A stretch of DNA of 64,000 nucleotides, from assembly GCF_001544475.1 (NCBI RefSeq), contig NZ_FCNW02000008.1:1-64000 (forward strand), given 5' to 3'. This DNA is from Caballeronia humi (GTDB lineage Bacteria > Pseudomonadota > Gammaproteobacteria > Burkholderiales > Burkholderiaceae). Positions 16,349 through 28,472 of the stretch are shown piece after piece. The position numbers and the translations under genes are program-made. The notes under the pieces were generated by a model. It did no database searches and had not been told where the DNA came from. It saw only the letters and a list, made by a program, of their open reading frames with translations. How positions within the stretch are numbered: the stretch's first letter is position 1; the number at the start of each line of letters is the position of its first letter.

Positions 16349-17095
16349 TCAAACGCGCATGCTCTTGCTGCGCAAGTCGTCGAGGACGGGGACGGCCGCG
16401 AGCGCGACGAGGATCGTCGCGAGCGGCACCGTCGCGATGAAACCGGCATGCTTGAATCCGAAGGCGCCCGCGAGCGCACCCGCGACGAACATCCCGAGCA
16501 GTGACGACAGCAGCCGCAGGCGCGCGCGATCGGCGCGCACCTTGGCTGTCCCGTCGCCGAGGTTCCAGTAGAAGAGCTTGCCCAATTCGATGCCGATATC
16601 GGTAACGAGCCCCGTCACGTGCGTCGTGCGGATTTCGGCCTTCGATATCTTCGTGATGATCGCGTTCTGCAAACCCATGACGAAGCACAGCAGGGCCACG
16701 GTCGCGGGCATGAACAGCACGCGATGCCGTTCGAGGTTCGATCCAAGCAGGCCGAAGACGAGCAGCAGCAACGCTTCGATCAGGAGCGGCATCGCGTATT
16801 CGCTGTGAGCCTGACGGCGGCGCCCCCAGTTGATGAGCATCGCCGAAGCCGCCGCGCCCGCGATGAATGCGGTCAGCGCGCTCAGGCCACCGACGAGCAA
16901 CATCGTTTCGCCGATCACGAGGTTATCCGCGAGCGCCGACACGATGCCCGACATGTGGGACGTGTATTGCCCGACCGCGAGAAAACCGCCCGCGTTCGCG
17001 GCTCCCGCGACGAACGCCAGCGCGAGGCCGAGGCGCCGGTTGGCCACGCCGGTGCGGTTGCGGGCAGTCAGGCTGCGAAGATAGTGGATCGGCAT
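16349..17095 (-). CDS. DUF1275 (YoaK-like) membrane protein
   Basis: This 248-residue protein has six or seven hydrophobic segments and the family features LAFVAGAANAGGF, QYTSHMSG and CFVMGLQNAI followed by RTTHVTGLVTDIG. DUF1275 proteins are common inner membrane proteins of unknown transport role. It is the first gene of a probable two-gene unit with the LysR gene. Confidence 0.9.
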   Translation of the reverse strand: MPIHYLRSLTARNRTGVANRRLGLALAFVAGAANAGGFLAVGQYTSHMSGIVSALADNLVIGETMLLVGGLSALTAFIAGAAASAMLINWGRRRQAHSEYAMPLLIEALLLLVFGLLGSNLERHRVLFMPATVALLCFVMGLQNAIITKISKAEIRTTHVTGLVTDIGIELGKLFYWNLGDGTAKVRADRARLRLLSSLLGMFVAGALAGAFGFKHAGFIATVPLATILVALAAVPVLDDLRSKSMRV

Positions 17096-17194
17096 GTGAA
17101 GCGCCCAGACAGACGAGCGCTCATTCTATGCCTTCAAAACGTGGACGCCGCGTGTGTTTGCGCACGACAGGCATCATGCGCACTAAGGCACGAA

Positions 17195-19414
17195 CTAGCT
17201 CAGCCGGAGTTCAGTGCCGGCTCCGGCCAGCCGCGTCGAGACGTGCACGCGTTGCAGGAGCGCCTGCAAGTCGTCGATGTTGAACGGCTTCGCGAGGATC
17301 GTCACGCCGACGTGTTTCGCCCGCTCCAGTTCGTCGGCGTAACCGGTCATCAGCGCGATCGCCTGATGCGGCCACGTGCGCCTGACTTTCTCGGCCACGT
17401 CGATGCCGTTGTTCGCGCCCGGCATCTGGATGTCCGAGAGGATGAGGTCGAACGTCGCGCCCTCCTCCAGCGCCTTGAGCGCGGCGTCGCCGGTCAGCTC
17501 GTGACGGGCATCCCAGCCGAACACTTCCAGCACGGCGGCCAGGCCCGCCGCGACCTCCTCGTTGTCCTCGACAAGCAGCACAGAGCCCTGGCTCGACGCT
17601 CCGGCCGATGCCGCCGACTGCGCCGATGCCGCAGCATCCGACGCCTCGCCCGCCCATCGCGGGAGGAAAAGGCGGATCGTCGTGCCTTTACCCGGCACGC
17701 TGTCGATGCGCGCCGTGCCGCCCGCCTGCTCGCACATCGCCGCCACTTGCGCGAGCCCGAGGCCTGTCCCCGCGCTCGTCGTCTTGGTGGTGAAGAGCGG
17801 CTCGAATGCGCGTTGTGCGATGGCCGCCGGCATGCCGGTGCCGTCATCGGAACACGCGACGACGACGTACTCGCCCGGCTTCAGCCGCCCGGACGTGTGC
17901 TTCAACTGGACGTTTTCGCAGCGCACGGCGAACTCACCGCCGTCGGGCATCGCGTCTTTCGCATTGACGGCGATATTGATCAGCGCGGCCTGCATTTCGG
18001 TTGCGTCGACGTAGACGGGCCAGAGACCGGGCGCCGAGAAGATCGTCAGCTCTGCGTCCTCGCCGAGCGATGTCTCGATCAGCGACGTGGCGTCCGCGAG
18101 CCATTTTTTCAGATCGGTGGCTTCCTGCCGCAAGGGCTGCTTGCGCGCGACGCTCAACAGCTTGCGCGCCAGCACTTCCGCCCCGACCGATGCCCGCTCG
18201 ACCGCCGTCACTTCCTTCTCCAGCCCGTTGAAGCCTTTGCGCCGCGCGAGTTCCATATTCGCCTTGACGACCATCAGCAGATTGTTGAAGTCGTGCGCGA
18301 CGTTCGCTACCAGATTGCCGAGCGCGCCCATCCGTCGCATCTGGCGCGCTGTCGCTTCAGCAGAAAGACGCATGCCCACTTCGGTGCGCCAGCTTTCCCA
18401 CGCCGCCTGCTCTTCCTTCAGACGACGCAACGAAAAACCAACAAGAATCCAGATTCCGCTACAAGGAAGCAAGGTCGCGAGCGCGATCAGGCCATCTTGC
18501 TGCAGCCAGCGGTTCGTCACCGCCGGTACGGCGATTCCCGCTGTCACGTAAAGCGGATACGCGCCGACCTGCCGATACGCGAGCAGCTTGTCGACGCCAT
18601 CGAGTGCCGATTCGAAGCGGATGCGGCCGTGCGGTCCCGCGCCGTCGATTGCGTTGACGAGCGGCAGGTTGCGCGCGGGCGCGGGCTGTATCCGGGGAGG
18701 GGGCGATCGCACGAGAATGCCGCCATCGCGCCGATAAAGCCCGAGCGTGAGCGCGCCGTCCTGAGCCGCGAGTTCGCGGTAGAACGACATGAAATAGGCG
18801 CGTTGCAGGGAGATGGAGACGATCCCGAGGAAGCGTCCGGAGGCGTCGCGCCGGGCGGTGCTCGTGTTGAACACGTCGGCGCCGGTGACGACGCCGGTGA
18901 ACGGCAGCGAAATCTCGATCTGCGTCGCGGCCGAACGGCGGCCCGTGCGAAAGTCGCTGCGATCGCTGATTGAGACGCGCGGCGCCGGAAATCCGCGGCT
19001 GCTGACGAGCAGGTCGCCGTTGCGCCCGAAGATCGCGATAGCAGCGATCTGCGGCAGGCGTTCGGTCATAGCACGCAATTCGCGATGCAATTCTTCCTGG
19101 CGCGCGAGGATTTGCACGTCGCCGTCAGTGCCCAGCATGCCGACAAGCCGCGACGACATCTCGCGGTTCAAATCGAGCACTTTGACCGCCTGCTCCTCGG
19201 CGACGCGTGCCAGGCGGTCGATAACTTCAGACGATTCGGCGATCCTGCTCCGGTATCCGAAATAACCGTAGCCGACGATGAAAAACAGGGGTGTAACGAT
19301 CGACGCAACCAGAACGATGATCAGCAGGCGGCGTGTTGCACCAAAATCGCGCGGCGGAACGGGGATATCGAGAGCAGAACTGTCCAGCGCCGCTACTTCT
19401 TGATGCTCGCTCAT
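17195..19414 (-). CDS. Hybrid sensor histidine kinase with C-terminal receiver
   Basis: The protein has about 739 residues from the ATG at 19414. Order: a transmembrane helix at 29-50, an extracytoplasmic sensor of about 250 residues resembling a double-Cache fold, a second helix near 307-327, the phosphoacceptor box NVAHDFNNLLM (His374), a HATPase domain with NIAVNAKDAMPDGG, SDDGTGMP and GTGLGLAQV, and a receiver with ILSDIQMPG (Asp near 661). No HAMP is apparent. It follows wspR by about 260 bp on the same strand. Such kinases near chemosensory operons often feed signals to a separate regulator, but no partner is encoded here. Confidence 0.9.
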   Translation of the reverse strand: MSEHQEVAALDSSALDIPVPPRDFGATRRLLIIVLVASIVTPLFFIVGYGYFGYRSRIAESSEVIDRLARVAEEQAVKVLDLNREMSSRLVGMLGTDGDVQILARQEELHRELRAMTERLPQIAAIAIFGRNGDLLVSSRGFPAPRVSISDRSDFRTGRRSAATQIEISLPFTGVVTGADVFNTSTARRDASGRFLGIVSISLQRAYFMSFYRELAAQDGALTLGLYRRDGGILVRSPPPRIQPAPARNLPLVNAIDGAGPHGRIRFESALDGVDKLLAYRQVGAYPLYVTAGIAVPAVTNRWLQQDGLIALATLLPCSGIWILVGFSLRRLKEEQAAWESWRTEVGMRLSAEATARQMRRMGALGNLVANVAHDFNNLLMVVKANMELARRKGFNGLEKEVTAVERASVGAEVLARKLLSVARKQPLRQEATDLKKWLADATSLIETSLGEDAELTIFSAPGLWPVYVDATEMQAALINIAVNAKDAMPDGGEFAVRCENVQLKHTSGRLKPGEYVVVACSDDGTGMPAAIAQRAFEPLFTTKTTSAGTGLGLAQVAAMCEQAGGTARIDSVPGKGTTIRLFLPRWAGEASDAAASAQSAASAGASSQGSVLLVEDNEEVAAGLAAVLEVFGWDARHELTGDAALKALEEGATFDLILSDIQMPGANNGIDVAEKVRRTWPHQAIALMTGYADELERAKHVGVTILAKPFNIDDLQALLQRVHVSTRLAGAGTELRLS

Positions 19415-19672
19415 TACAGACCCTGCTATCTTCAGAAGGCGAAGATTATCCAGATGAATCATGCACGTCAAACTGGTGCAAAAAAGGTCCGGGTCGCAAA
19501 ACGCGGCTCCGAATCAGGGATCAGGTGCTTTCATCTGCCTTATCGCGCAAATGTCCTCAACCGCGAGCACGAAATCGATGCGGATTGCTATTTCGTTGCG
19601 CAAACGGCGCACCGCAATCCGGCGTCGTGCCTCTCCTGTCATTTACCCGCGTGTCGGTCAGCCGCGACAACG

Positions 19673-20827
19673 CTATCCCACCACCACGCGATTGCGCCCG
19701 TCGCGCTTCGCCCGATACAGCGCGACGTCGGCGGCTTCGATCAGTTGTTTCGAACCGTCTTCGCTATGCGGCGTCTGCGTCACGCCGCCGATGCTGACCG
19801 TCACCCGTCCGTGCGGCGAGCCCGAGTGCGGCACGCCCAGCGCCTCGACGGCGATGCGGATTTTTTCAGACAAAAGCCGCATCCCGGGCACGGACGTTCC
19901 CGGCAGGACGACCGCGAACTCCTCGCCGCCAAAGCGCGCAGCAAGATCCGACGAGCGGTTCAGACTCGCTTCGATCGCATGCGCGATCAACTTGAGCACG
20001 TCGTCGCCGGCAACGTGGCCGTAGGTGTCGTTATAGGACTTGAAGTTGTCGACGTCGATCATCAGGAAACCGATCGACGCCCCGTCGCGCATTGCCCGAC
20101 GCCATTCGGCGCTCACGTAGTCGTCCAGACGCCGGCGGTTTGAAAGCCCCGTCAGCCCGTCCGAATTCGTCAGCCGTTGCAATTCGAGATTGGTCGCAAG
20201 TAAATGTTGCTGCGACTGCCTGAGCGCCCGATACGCCTCGTCGCGCTGCAGCAGGTTCAGATACGAGCGCGAGTGATAGCGAATCCGCGCGACGAGTTCG
20301 ATCGTATCGGGCAGCTTGACCAGATAGTCGTTCGCGCCCGCCGAAAACGCCGCGCTCTTGATGCGCGGCTCTTCCTTCGTCGAGAGCACGATGATCGGGA
20401 TATCGCGCGTCGACGGATTCTCGCGATACTGGCGCACGAGCGTCAGCCCGTCGACGCCCGGCATCACGAGGTCCTGCAGGATCACGGTCGGCCGCGTCTC
20501 GCGTGCGACGCGCAACGCGTCCTCGGGATTCGCGCAGTAGTGGAGATCGACATCGGGCTCGCCGGCGAGCGCGCGGCGCAGCGCCTCGGCGATGATCGCC
20601 TGATCGTCGACGAGCAGCGCCATCACCGGGCATTCCGCGGCCGGCGGCGCGTTCAGCGCGGCAGCGAGCAGATCGGCGACCGCGCGCTCGTCGGCGTGCG
20701 AGCGCGCGCTGGCCCGTTCGATGCTCGCGGCAACCGCCCCTGCGGCCGTCGCGGCTCCCGCCACACCGGCAGCGCCGACAGCGCGTCTGGCGCGTTCGGC
20801 AAGCGAATCCGGATTGGGATGTTCCAT
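19673..20827 (-). CDS. wspR: WspR-like response regulator diguanylate cyclase
   Basis: The protein has 384 residues. A receiver domain (LLVDDQAIIAEAL, phosphoacceptor Asp119 in VILQDLVMPG) is joined by a coiled-coil-like linker to a GGDEF domain with an intact GGEEF active site (300-304). An RxxD inhibitory site (RSSD) lies five residues upstream, so product inhibition by cyclic-di-GMP is likely. Phosphorylation by the Wsp kinase is expected to cluster and activate it, as in Pseudomonas. An Ala-rich extension of about 65 residues precedes the receiver, making it longer than P. aeruginosa WspR (347). The gene starts 27 bp after the wspF stop. Confidence 0.93.
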   Translation of the reverse strand: MEHPNPDSLAERARRAVGAAGVAGAATAAGAVAASIERASARSHADERAVADLLAAALNAPPAAECPVMALLVDDQAIIAEALRRALAGEPDVDLHYCANPEDALRVARETRPTVILQDLVMPGVDGLTLVRQYRENPSTRDIPIIVLSTKEEPRIKSAAFSAGANDYLVKLPDTIELVARIRYHSRSYLNLLQRDEAYRALRQSQQHLLATNLELQRLTNSDGLTGLSNRRRLDDYVSAEWRRAMRDGASIGFLMIDVDNFKSYNDTYGHVAGDDVLKLIAHAIEASLNRSSDLAARFGGEEFAVVLPGTSVPGMRLLSEKIRIAVEALGVPHSGSPHGRVTVSIGGVTQTPHSEDGSKQLIEAADVALYRAKRDGRNRVVVG

Positions 20828-20854
20828 TGAGATGTCCTTGGTCAATAAGTGGTG

Positions 20855-21865
20855 TCAGCCAGCCGTTCTGAGTGCGGCCGTGATAGCGGGCGCGATGCGC
20901 GGCAGCGGCAGGATTTCGACGGCCGCGTTCAGCGCGGCCGCCGCTTTCGGCATGCCGTAGACCGCGCAGGTCGCTTCATCTTGCGCAATCGTGTGATAAC
21001 CCTTCGCGCGCATCGTCTTCAAGCCGATCGCGCCGTCGCGCCCCATGCCGGTGAGCAGTACGCCGAGCGCGCGTCCCGTCCAGCGCTCGGCGACGCTCTG
21101 GAAGAACACGTCGACGGAAGGCCGGTATGGCAGATCCACGGGGTCCGCCGTGTAGCCGAGCCGCGTGGCATCGGCGAAATGCAGGTGGTCGTTCGTCGCG
21201 GCGAGCAGGACCGTGCCTGGCACGGGCGTGTCGCCTTCGCGCGCGATGCGCACGGGCAGCTTCGTTTGCGCGTCGAGCCATTGCGCCATGCCTTCGGCGA
21301 ACGCCCGGTCGACGTGCTGCACGATCACGATCGAAGCCGCGAAATCCGCAGGCAGCGCACCGAGCAGCGTCGCGAGCGCGGCAGGCCCGCCCGCCGACGC
21401 GCCGATCGCAACCAGCGCGCCGCCTTTCGTCACGCGCGGAGCAACGCGCGCTGCGAGTGCGCCATTCGCCGCCGCGATCCGCGCGCCGATCTGGTCGATC
21501 TTCGCGATCAGCGCCGCCGCGCCGCGCCGCGCGTCGGCGCCGGCGAGTGCAGGTGTATCGACGGCATCGAGCGCGCCCGCGCCCATCGCCTCGTAGACGC
21601 GCCATGCGTTCGCGCCGACATCGACGGTCACGACGAGGATTGCGCACGGCGCTCGCGCCATGATGCGGCGCGTCGCCTCGACACCATCGAGATTCGGCAT
21701 CACGAGGTCCATCAGCACGACGTCGGGCGTCTGCGCGACACAGTAGTCCACGGCCTGCGTGCCGTCGTGCGCGACCCACGCGATCTCGAAGTCCGGACGC
21801 GCGGTCAGCGCGCGCCGCAGCGCTTCCACGGCCAATGACACGTCGTTGACGATGCCGATTCTCAT
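20855..21865 (-). CDS. wspF: WspF-like chemoreceptor methylesterase (CheB family)
   Basis: This 336-residue protein has an N-terminal receiver with Asp53 in VLMDLVMPNLDG and a C-terminal methylesterase domain with the triad Ser157 (GASAGG), His184 (IVQHVD) and Asp278 (GMGRDG). It should remove methyl groups from the WspA receptor and so reset the pathway. In Pseudomonas, loss of WspF locks WspR on and gives wrinkly colonies, so intactness matters for phenotype. All active-site residues are present. It sits between wspE and wspR. Confidence 0.93.
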   Translation of the reverse strand: MRIGIVNDVSLAVEALRRALTARPDFEIAWVAHDGTQAVDYCVAQTPDVVLMDLVMPNLDGVEATRRIMARAPCAILVVTVDVGANAWRVYEAMGAGALDAVDTPALAGADARRGAAALIAKIDQIGARIAAANGALAARVAPRVTKGGALVAIGASAGGPAALATLLGALPADFAASIVIVQHVDRAFAEGMAQWLDAQTKLPVRIAREGDTPVPGTVLLAATNDHLHFADATRLGYTADPVDLPYRPSVDVFFQSVAERWTGRALGVLLTGMGRDGAIGLKTMRAKGYHTIAQDEATCAVYGMPKAAAALNAAVEILPLPRIAPAITAALRTAG

Positions 21866-21887
21866 CGCGGCTCCTGGTTGCTTTGCT

Positions 21888-24274
<2,387 letters not shown>

Positions 24275-24278
<4 letters not shown>

Positions 24279-24997
24279 GTGAGACTCCGGTTCAAGGTAT
24301 CGAGGAGGCGTTCGGCGTCGAGCAGGCCCACGGTCACACCCTTGAACGCGACCACCGCGCGCGCATGCGACGCCGCGTGATGCGCGAGCGTCGCGGGCAC
24401 GGGCTTGAACGCGGAGCGCGCGAAGCGATGCACGCCATCGACTGCATCGACGGGGAAAACGATCGGGCCCGCGTTCGCTTCGCCCTGCCCTTCGACGACG
24501 AGCAAGCGTCCCAGTTCGCGTGCGTCGATGGCCGTGCTCGACGCGCGGCTCGCGGCCTGCGGTTGCGCGGCTTCGATGCCGAAGAGCCGCGCAAGCGACG
24601 CGCACACGAGCAAACGTCCGCGCACGTTCACGACGCCCAGCACCGCGCGATGCCGCCGATGCGGCAACGAATGGATCGGCCGCAGTTGCGCGACCTGGCG
24701 GAAGATCGCGGTCGGCAGGCCGAGCCATTCGTCGCCGATTCGGAACACGAGATACGACACGGCTTCCGCGCTTTGCTCCGCCGACGGCGCCTTGGCGAAA
24801 TCATGTGCTTCGATGCGTGCCTCGACGCGGTCGAGCACGCGCGCGGCGGCGGCATCGTGCACGGGGCAGTTGCGGCAATGCACGTACTCTTCGAGCTTCG
24901 GGCACGAACCGTCTCCGCGTACGCCGATGCGGTTCCAGCAGTCGTCGATCCTGTCGATGTGGGCGACATCGACTGCGCTATTTAAACGATCGTTCAT
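24275..24997 (-). CDS. wspD: WspD-like CheW scaffold protein
   Basis: This 240-residue protein has an N-terminal segment of about 75 residues containing a cysteine cluster (GSCPKLEEYVHCRNCPVHDA) and a CheW domain from about residue 80 (YLVFRIGDEWLGLPTAIFRQ, VLGVVNVRGRLLV). It is the second CheW of the operon and should link the receptor to WspE. It overlaps both neighbours: ATGA with wspE downstream and four bases with wspC upstream (24994-24997), so translation is coupled. Confidence 0.92.
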
Positions 24998-26280
24998 CGC
25001 GGCCTCGCTTCGAGCCGCTCGGCGCGTGCGAGCAGAAGCCCCGCACCGGCTGCGTCGCCATCGATTTGCAGGAGAGCGGCGAGATGCGTGAGCGCCTCGC
25101 GATGCGCGGGATCGAGATAGAGCGCGCGCTTGTACTGGCTGCGCGAGGCAGCGCGGTCGTCGCGGGCGTCGGCGATCACGCCTAGCAGGTAGTAGGCGTC
25201 GGCGCTCGATGTGTGGCTTTCCAGATAAGCGCGTGCGGCGACTTCGGCGGCATCGAGCTGACCTGCGTCGGCGAGGGCGCGTGCTTGGGTGAGGGTCGCG
25301 GCGGTATCGTCGCGCTTTACCGCAACCGGCTTGATCAACCATGGCGCGGGCGTAACTGGACGCGGCGCGGGAACCGTCCACGCCGGAAGCGGCTTCGACG
25401 GCGCGATCCACGGTTTGATCGGCGCCGCAGCAACCGGCTGCGCCTCAGGCTCCGCGCGCTGAAACGCGAACGCGAGCGGAATTTTCGCGGAGCGCATCCC
25501 TTCGCGCATCATGAGGCCCGTCTCGGCAGGACCGACGAACAACATGCCGCCGTCGGCGAGCAAGGCATCGAGCACGCGCAGCGCGGCCGATTGCGTCGCG
25601 GGATCGAAATAGATCAGCACGTTGCGACAGAACACGAAGTCGAAACGCTCGAACGCATGCGGATCGAGTTGCAGCAGGTTCGCATGCGTGAAGCGCACGC
25701 GTTCTGCGATAGCCGCATTCAGACGCCAGCCATCGTTCGTGCGTTCGAAGTGTCGGTCGCGAAAGCCAATCGCATGACCACGAAACGCGTTGCGTCCGTA
25801 ATGCGCGCGGCGGGCGTTAGCCAGCGCGCGCTCGCTCACGTCGATGGCTTCGACCGCAAAGCGTTCCGGCGCGATGCCGGAGTCGCAGAACGCCATCGCG
25901 ATCGAATACGCTTCCTCGCCCGTCGAGCACGGCAGGCTCAGCACGCGCACGCGCTTCTCCGGATGATCGTGAAGCCGCAGCCGCGCGAGACGCACGAGCG
26001 CGGCAAACGCTTCGGCATCGCGAAAGAACCACGTTTCCGGGACGACGACGGCTTCGATCAGATCCTGCAGTTGTTCAGGCGCGGCGTTGACTTCGTGCCA
26101 GTAGTCGTCGAGCGTGGCTTCCGAAGCGTTGGCCTCGCGCCATGCCGTAAAGCGCTCGCGCACCGCGCGCACGATCGCGCCCGAACCGATCGATTCGGCA
26201 TCGAGCCCGATCGTCCGGTGCAACAGCGCGACGAAGCGCTCGGTGAGCGCGTGATCGTATTGAACGTGTGAATGGTTCAC
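24994..26280 (-). CDS. wspC: WspC-like CheR methyltransferase with TPR repeats
   Basis: The protein has 428 residues from a GTG that overlaps the wspB stop (26277-26280). Order: CheR N-terminal helical domain; the SAM-binding methyltransferase domain with VVPETWFFRD, VLSLPCSTGEEAYSIAM and FDFVFCRNVLIYFD; a proline-rich linker at about 300-340; and TPR-like helices to the end (AYYLLGVIADARDD, ALYLDPAHREALTHLA). It methylates the WspA receptor and so adapts the pathway opposite to WspF. The TPR tail is the usual WspC feature and may aid docking. Confidence 0.93.
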   Translation of the reverse strand: MNHSHVQYDHALTERFVALLHRTIGLDAESIGSGAIVRAVRERFTAWREANASEATLDDYWHEVNAAPEQLQDLIEAVVVPETWFFRDAEAFAALVRLARLRLHDHPEKRVRVLSLPCSTGEEAYSIAMAFCDSGIAPERFAVEAIDVSERALANARRAHYGRNAFRGHAIGFRDRHFERTNDGWRLNAAIAERVRFTHANLLQLDPHAFERFDFVFCRNVLIYFDPATQSAALRVLDALLADGGMLFVGPAETGLMMREGMRSAKIPLAFAFQRAEPEAQPVAAAPIKPWIAPSKPLPAWTVPAPRPVTPAPWLIKPVAVKRDDTAATLTQARALADAGQLDAAEVAARAYLESHTSSADAYYLLGVIADARDDRAASRSQYKRALYLDPAHREALTHLAALLQIDGDAAGAGLLLARAERLEARPR

Positions 26281-26756
26281 CTGGCACGCTCCGCGAACAG
26301 CAGCGCCTGCACGTCGTCCGGCAGCAGATGTTCGATGCGGACCCATTGCAGCAGACCGAGTCCATCGTGCGCAAGCGGCCCGAGATAGCGCGCGTGCGGC
26401 GTATCGATGCCCGCATCGCGGAAACTGGCGGCATCGAGTTTGATCGTGCGCGTCGCCTGTTCGAGCAGCAACCCGAGACGCCGCGTTTCGATGCCGCTCG
26501 CCGTGCGCTGCGGATAGCGCACGAGCGCGAGCCGCGTCGAAAGCCGCTCGCGCGAGGCACGCGCGAGCGCGAGTGCACTGAGATCGACGACGGGCACCGG
26601 CTCCCCTTCGTAATCCATGACGCCGGCGACCCAGTCCGGCGCACCCGGCAGCGCCTTCAGCGGCGCGAGCGGAAGCATGCGTTCCATCTGCGCGCTGTCG
26701 AGCAGATAACGGTCGGAGCCGAGCGAGAACTGGACGAAGAGCATCGGTTCATTCAC
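26277..26756 (-). CDS. wspB: WspB-like CheW scaffold protein
   Basis: This 159-residue single CheW domain protein (LFVQFSLGSDRYLLDSAQME; DWVAGVMDYEGEPVPVVDL) is the first coupling protein of the operon. It starts 6 bp after the wspA stop. With WspD it bridges the WspA receptor and the WspE kinase in a membrane cluster. It has no catalytic residues, as expected. Confidence 0.92.
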   Translation of the reverse strand: MNEPMLFVQFSLGSDRYLLDSAQMERMLPLAPLKALPGAPDWVAGVMDYEGEPVPVVDLSALALARASRERLSTRLALVRYPQRTASGIETRRLGLLLEQATRTIKLDAASFRDAGIDTPHARYLGPLAHDGLGLLQWVRIEHLLPDDVQALLFAERAR

Positions 26757-26762
26757 CCGCGT

Positions 26763-28388
26763 TCAGGCCGCGACCTTGAAGCGCGACACGCCGGTGCGCA
26801 GCCCGTTCGCGGTGTGCGTGAGATCGTCGATGGCCTGCGTCGACTGGCGCAGCGACTCCGCCGTCTGCTGCGCGGCCTCGGACAGTTGCGAGAGCGCCTG
26901 CGAGATCTGGTCGGCGCCGGTCGCCTGCGTCTGCATGCCTTCGTTGATCATCACGAAGCGCGGTGCGAGCGTCTGCACCTGATGGATGATCTGCGACAAC
27001 TGGCCGCCCACTTGCTGCACGTCGAGCATGCCGCGCCGCACTTCCTCGGAGAACTTGTCCATGCCCATCACGCCCGCCGCCACGGCCGACTGAATCTCTT
27101 TCACCATCTGCTCGATGTCGAACGTGGCAACCGCTGTCTGGTCCGCGAGACGCCGGATTTCGGTCGCGACGACTGCGAAGCCACGGCCGTAATCGCCCGC
27201 TTTCTCGGCTTCGATCGCGGCGTTGAGCGACAGGAGGTTGGTCTGGTCGGCGACCTTCGTGATCGTGGCGACGACCTGATTGATGTTGCCCGCCTTCTCG
27301 TTGAGGATCGCGAGCTTGCCGTTGACCGAGCCAGCCGCATCCATCACGAGGCGCATCGTTTCTTCCATGCGCGTGAGGCCGGTCTGCCCCGTGCCCGCGA
27401 GCGCCGCCGATTGTTCCGCCACACCCGACACTTCGTTCATCGTGCGCACCAGGTCGCGCGCGGTCGCAAAAATCTCGCGCGATGTCGCGCCGATTTCGGT
27501 CGTCGTCGCGGCGGTTTCGCTCGCGGTGGCTTGCTGTTCGCGCGCCGTCGCGGCGATTTCAGAGACGGAAGTCGTCACCTGTACCGCCGATTTCTGCGCC
27601 TGGCCGACCAGTCCGGTCAATTCGTCCGTCATGCGGTTGAAGCCTGCTTCGAGCGTGCCGAACTCGTCGCGACGATCGAGTGCGAGACGCTGCGTGAGGT
27701 CGCCGGTACGCATCTTGTCGACGACGTCCACGAGACGCAGCATCGGCACGGTCACGGACTTGAGCAGCATGAAGCCGAGCACCGCGGCCGCTGCAACGGC
27801 GATCAGCATGATCACCGCCAGCATGATCTGCGATTCGCGTACGGATTCACGAATGCTCGCGACCGACTGCGCATGCGCCACCTGATTGTTCTCGACGAGC
27901 ACGCGCGCCGCCTTCTGGCCCGCTTCCCATGCCGGCGTCAGCTTCGTGTTGAAGGTGGCGGTCGCGGCGTCTTTCGAGGCCGCCCGTTCGCGCAGGAACT
28001 GGTCGAGCACAGGGCCATAGACCACGCTATGACGCTTGAAGTCCTCGAACAGTTGACGGTCGCGATCGTCGAAGATGGTGGGCACGTAGCGGTCCATCAG
28101 ACGTTCGATCGACGTGCGCGACTCCGCGAGCAGCAGCGTGTCGCGCTTCGTCTGTTCAGGATCGTCGTCGATGTAGGCGAGCCGCTCGGCTGTCGCATAG
28201 CTTTCCGTCCACGCGGCGCGCAGGTCGCTGGAGATCGCCGTGCCGAGCATCGTGTCTTCCTGCAGGCTGTTCGCATCATGATCGATGCCGCGCAGGATTG
28301 CGTAGGAAAGCGCGGCCATCACGAGCATCAGCGCGAGGATGATGCCGAAGCTCGCCAGGATGCGTTGTCGAATCGTCAATCGGTTCAC
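26763..28388 (-). CDS. wspA: WspA-like methyl-accepting chemotaxis protein
   Basis: The protein has 541 residues from a GTG preceded by GAAGG at 8 nt; an upstream TTG frame start is less likely. Two membrane helices (about 10-31 and 190-210) flank a four-helix periplasmic sensor with YATAERLAYIDDDPEQ. A HAMP domain follows, then the signalling coiled coil with the tip EAEKAGDYGRGFAVVATEIR. WspA responds to surface contact or membrane stress in Pseudomonas. The downstream order wspBCDEFR supports the assignment. Confidence 0.93.
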   Translation of the reverse strand: MNRLTIRQRILASFGIILALMLVMAALSYAILRGIDHDANSLQEDTMLGTAISSDLRAAWTESYATAERLAYIDDDPEQTKRDTLLLAESRTSIERLMDRYVPTIFDDRDRQLFEDFKRHSVVYGPVLDQFLRERAASKDAATATFNTKLTPAWEAGQKAARVLVENNQVAHAQSVASIRESVRESQIMLAVIMLIAVAAAAVLGFMLLKSVTVPMLRLVDVVDKMRTGDLTQRLALDRRDEFGTLEAGFNRMTDELTGLVGQAQKSAVQVTTSVSEIAATAREQQATASETAATTTEIGATSREIFATARDLVRTMNEVSGVAEQSAALAGTGQTGLTRMEETMRLVMDAAGSVNGKLAILNEKAGNINQVVATITKVADQTNLLSLNAAIEAEKAGDYGRGFAVVATEIRRLADQTAVATFDIEQMVKEIQSAVAAGVMGMDKFSEEVRRGMLDVQQVGGQLSQIIHQVQTLAPRFVMINEGMQTQATGADQISQALSQLSEAAQQTAESLRQSTQAIDDLTHTANGLRTGVSRFKVAA

Positions 28389-28472
28389 GCGGGTGCCTTC
28401 ATCAAGGTAAATGGCCGCGCGGTGCAAGAGCGCCGCGGACCGGGATTGTTACGTCGGATGCCTGGCGCCCGG

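Noticed and set aside
16619-18973. 784-codon plus-strand frame opposite the hybrid kinase and DUF1275 gene
   Set aside because: The frame runs across two real genes on the other strand and shows no recognisable domain.
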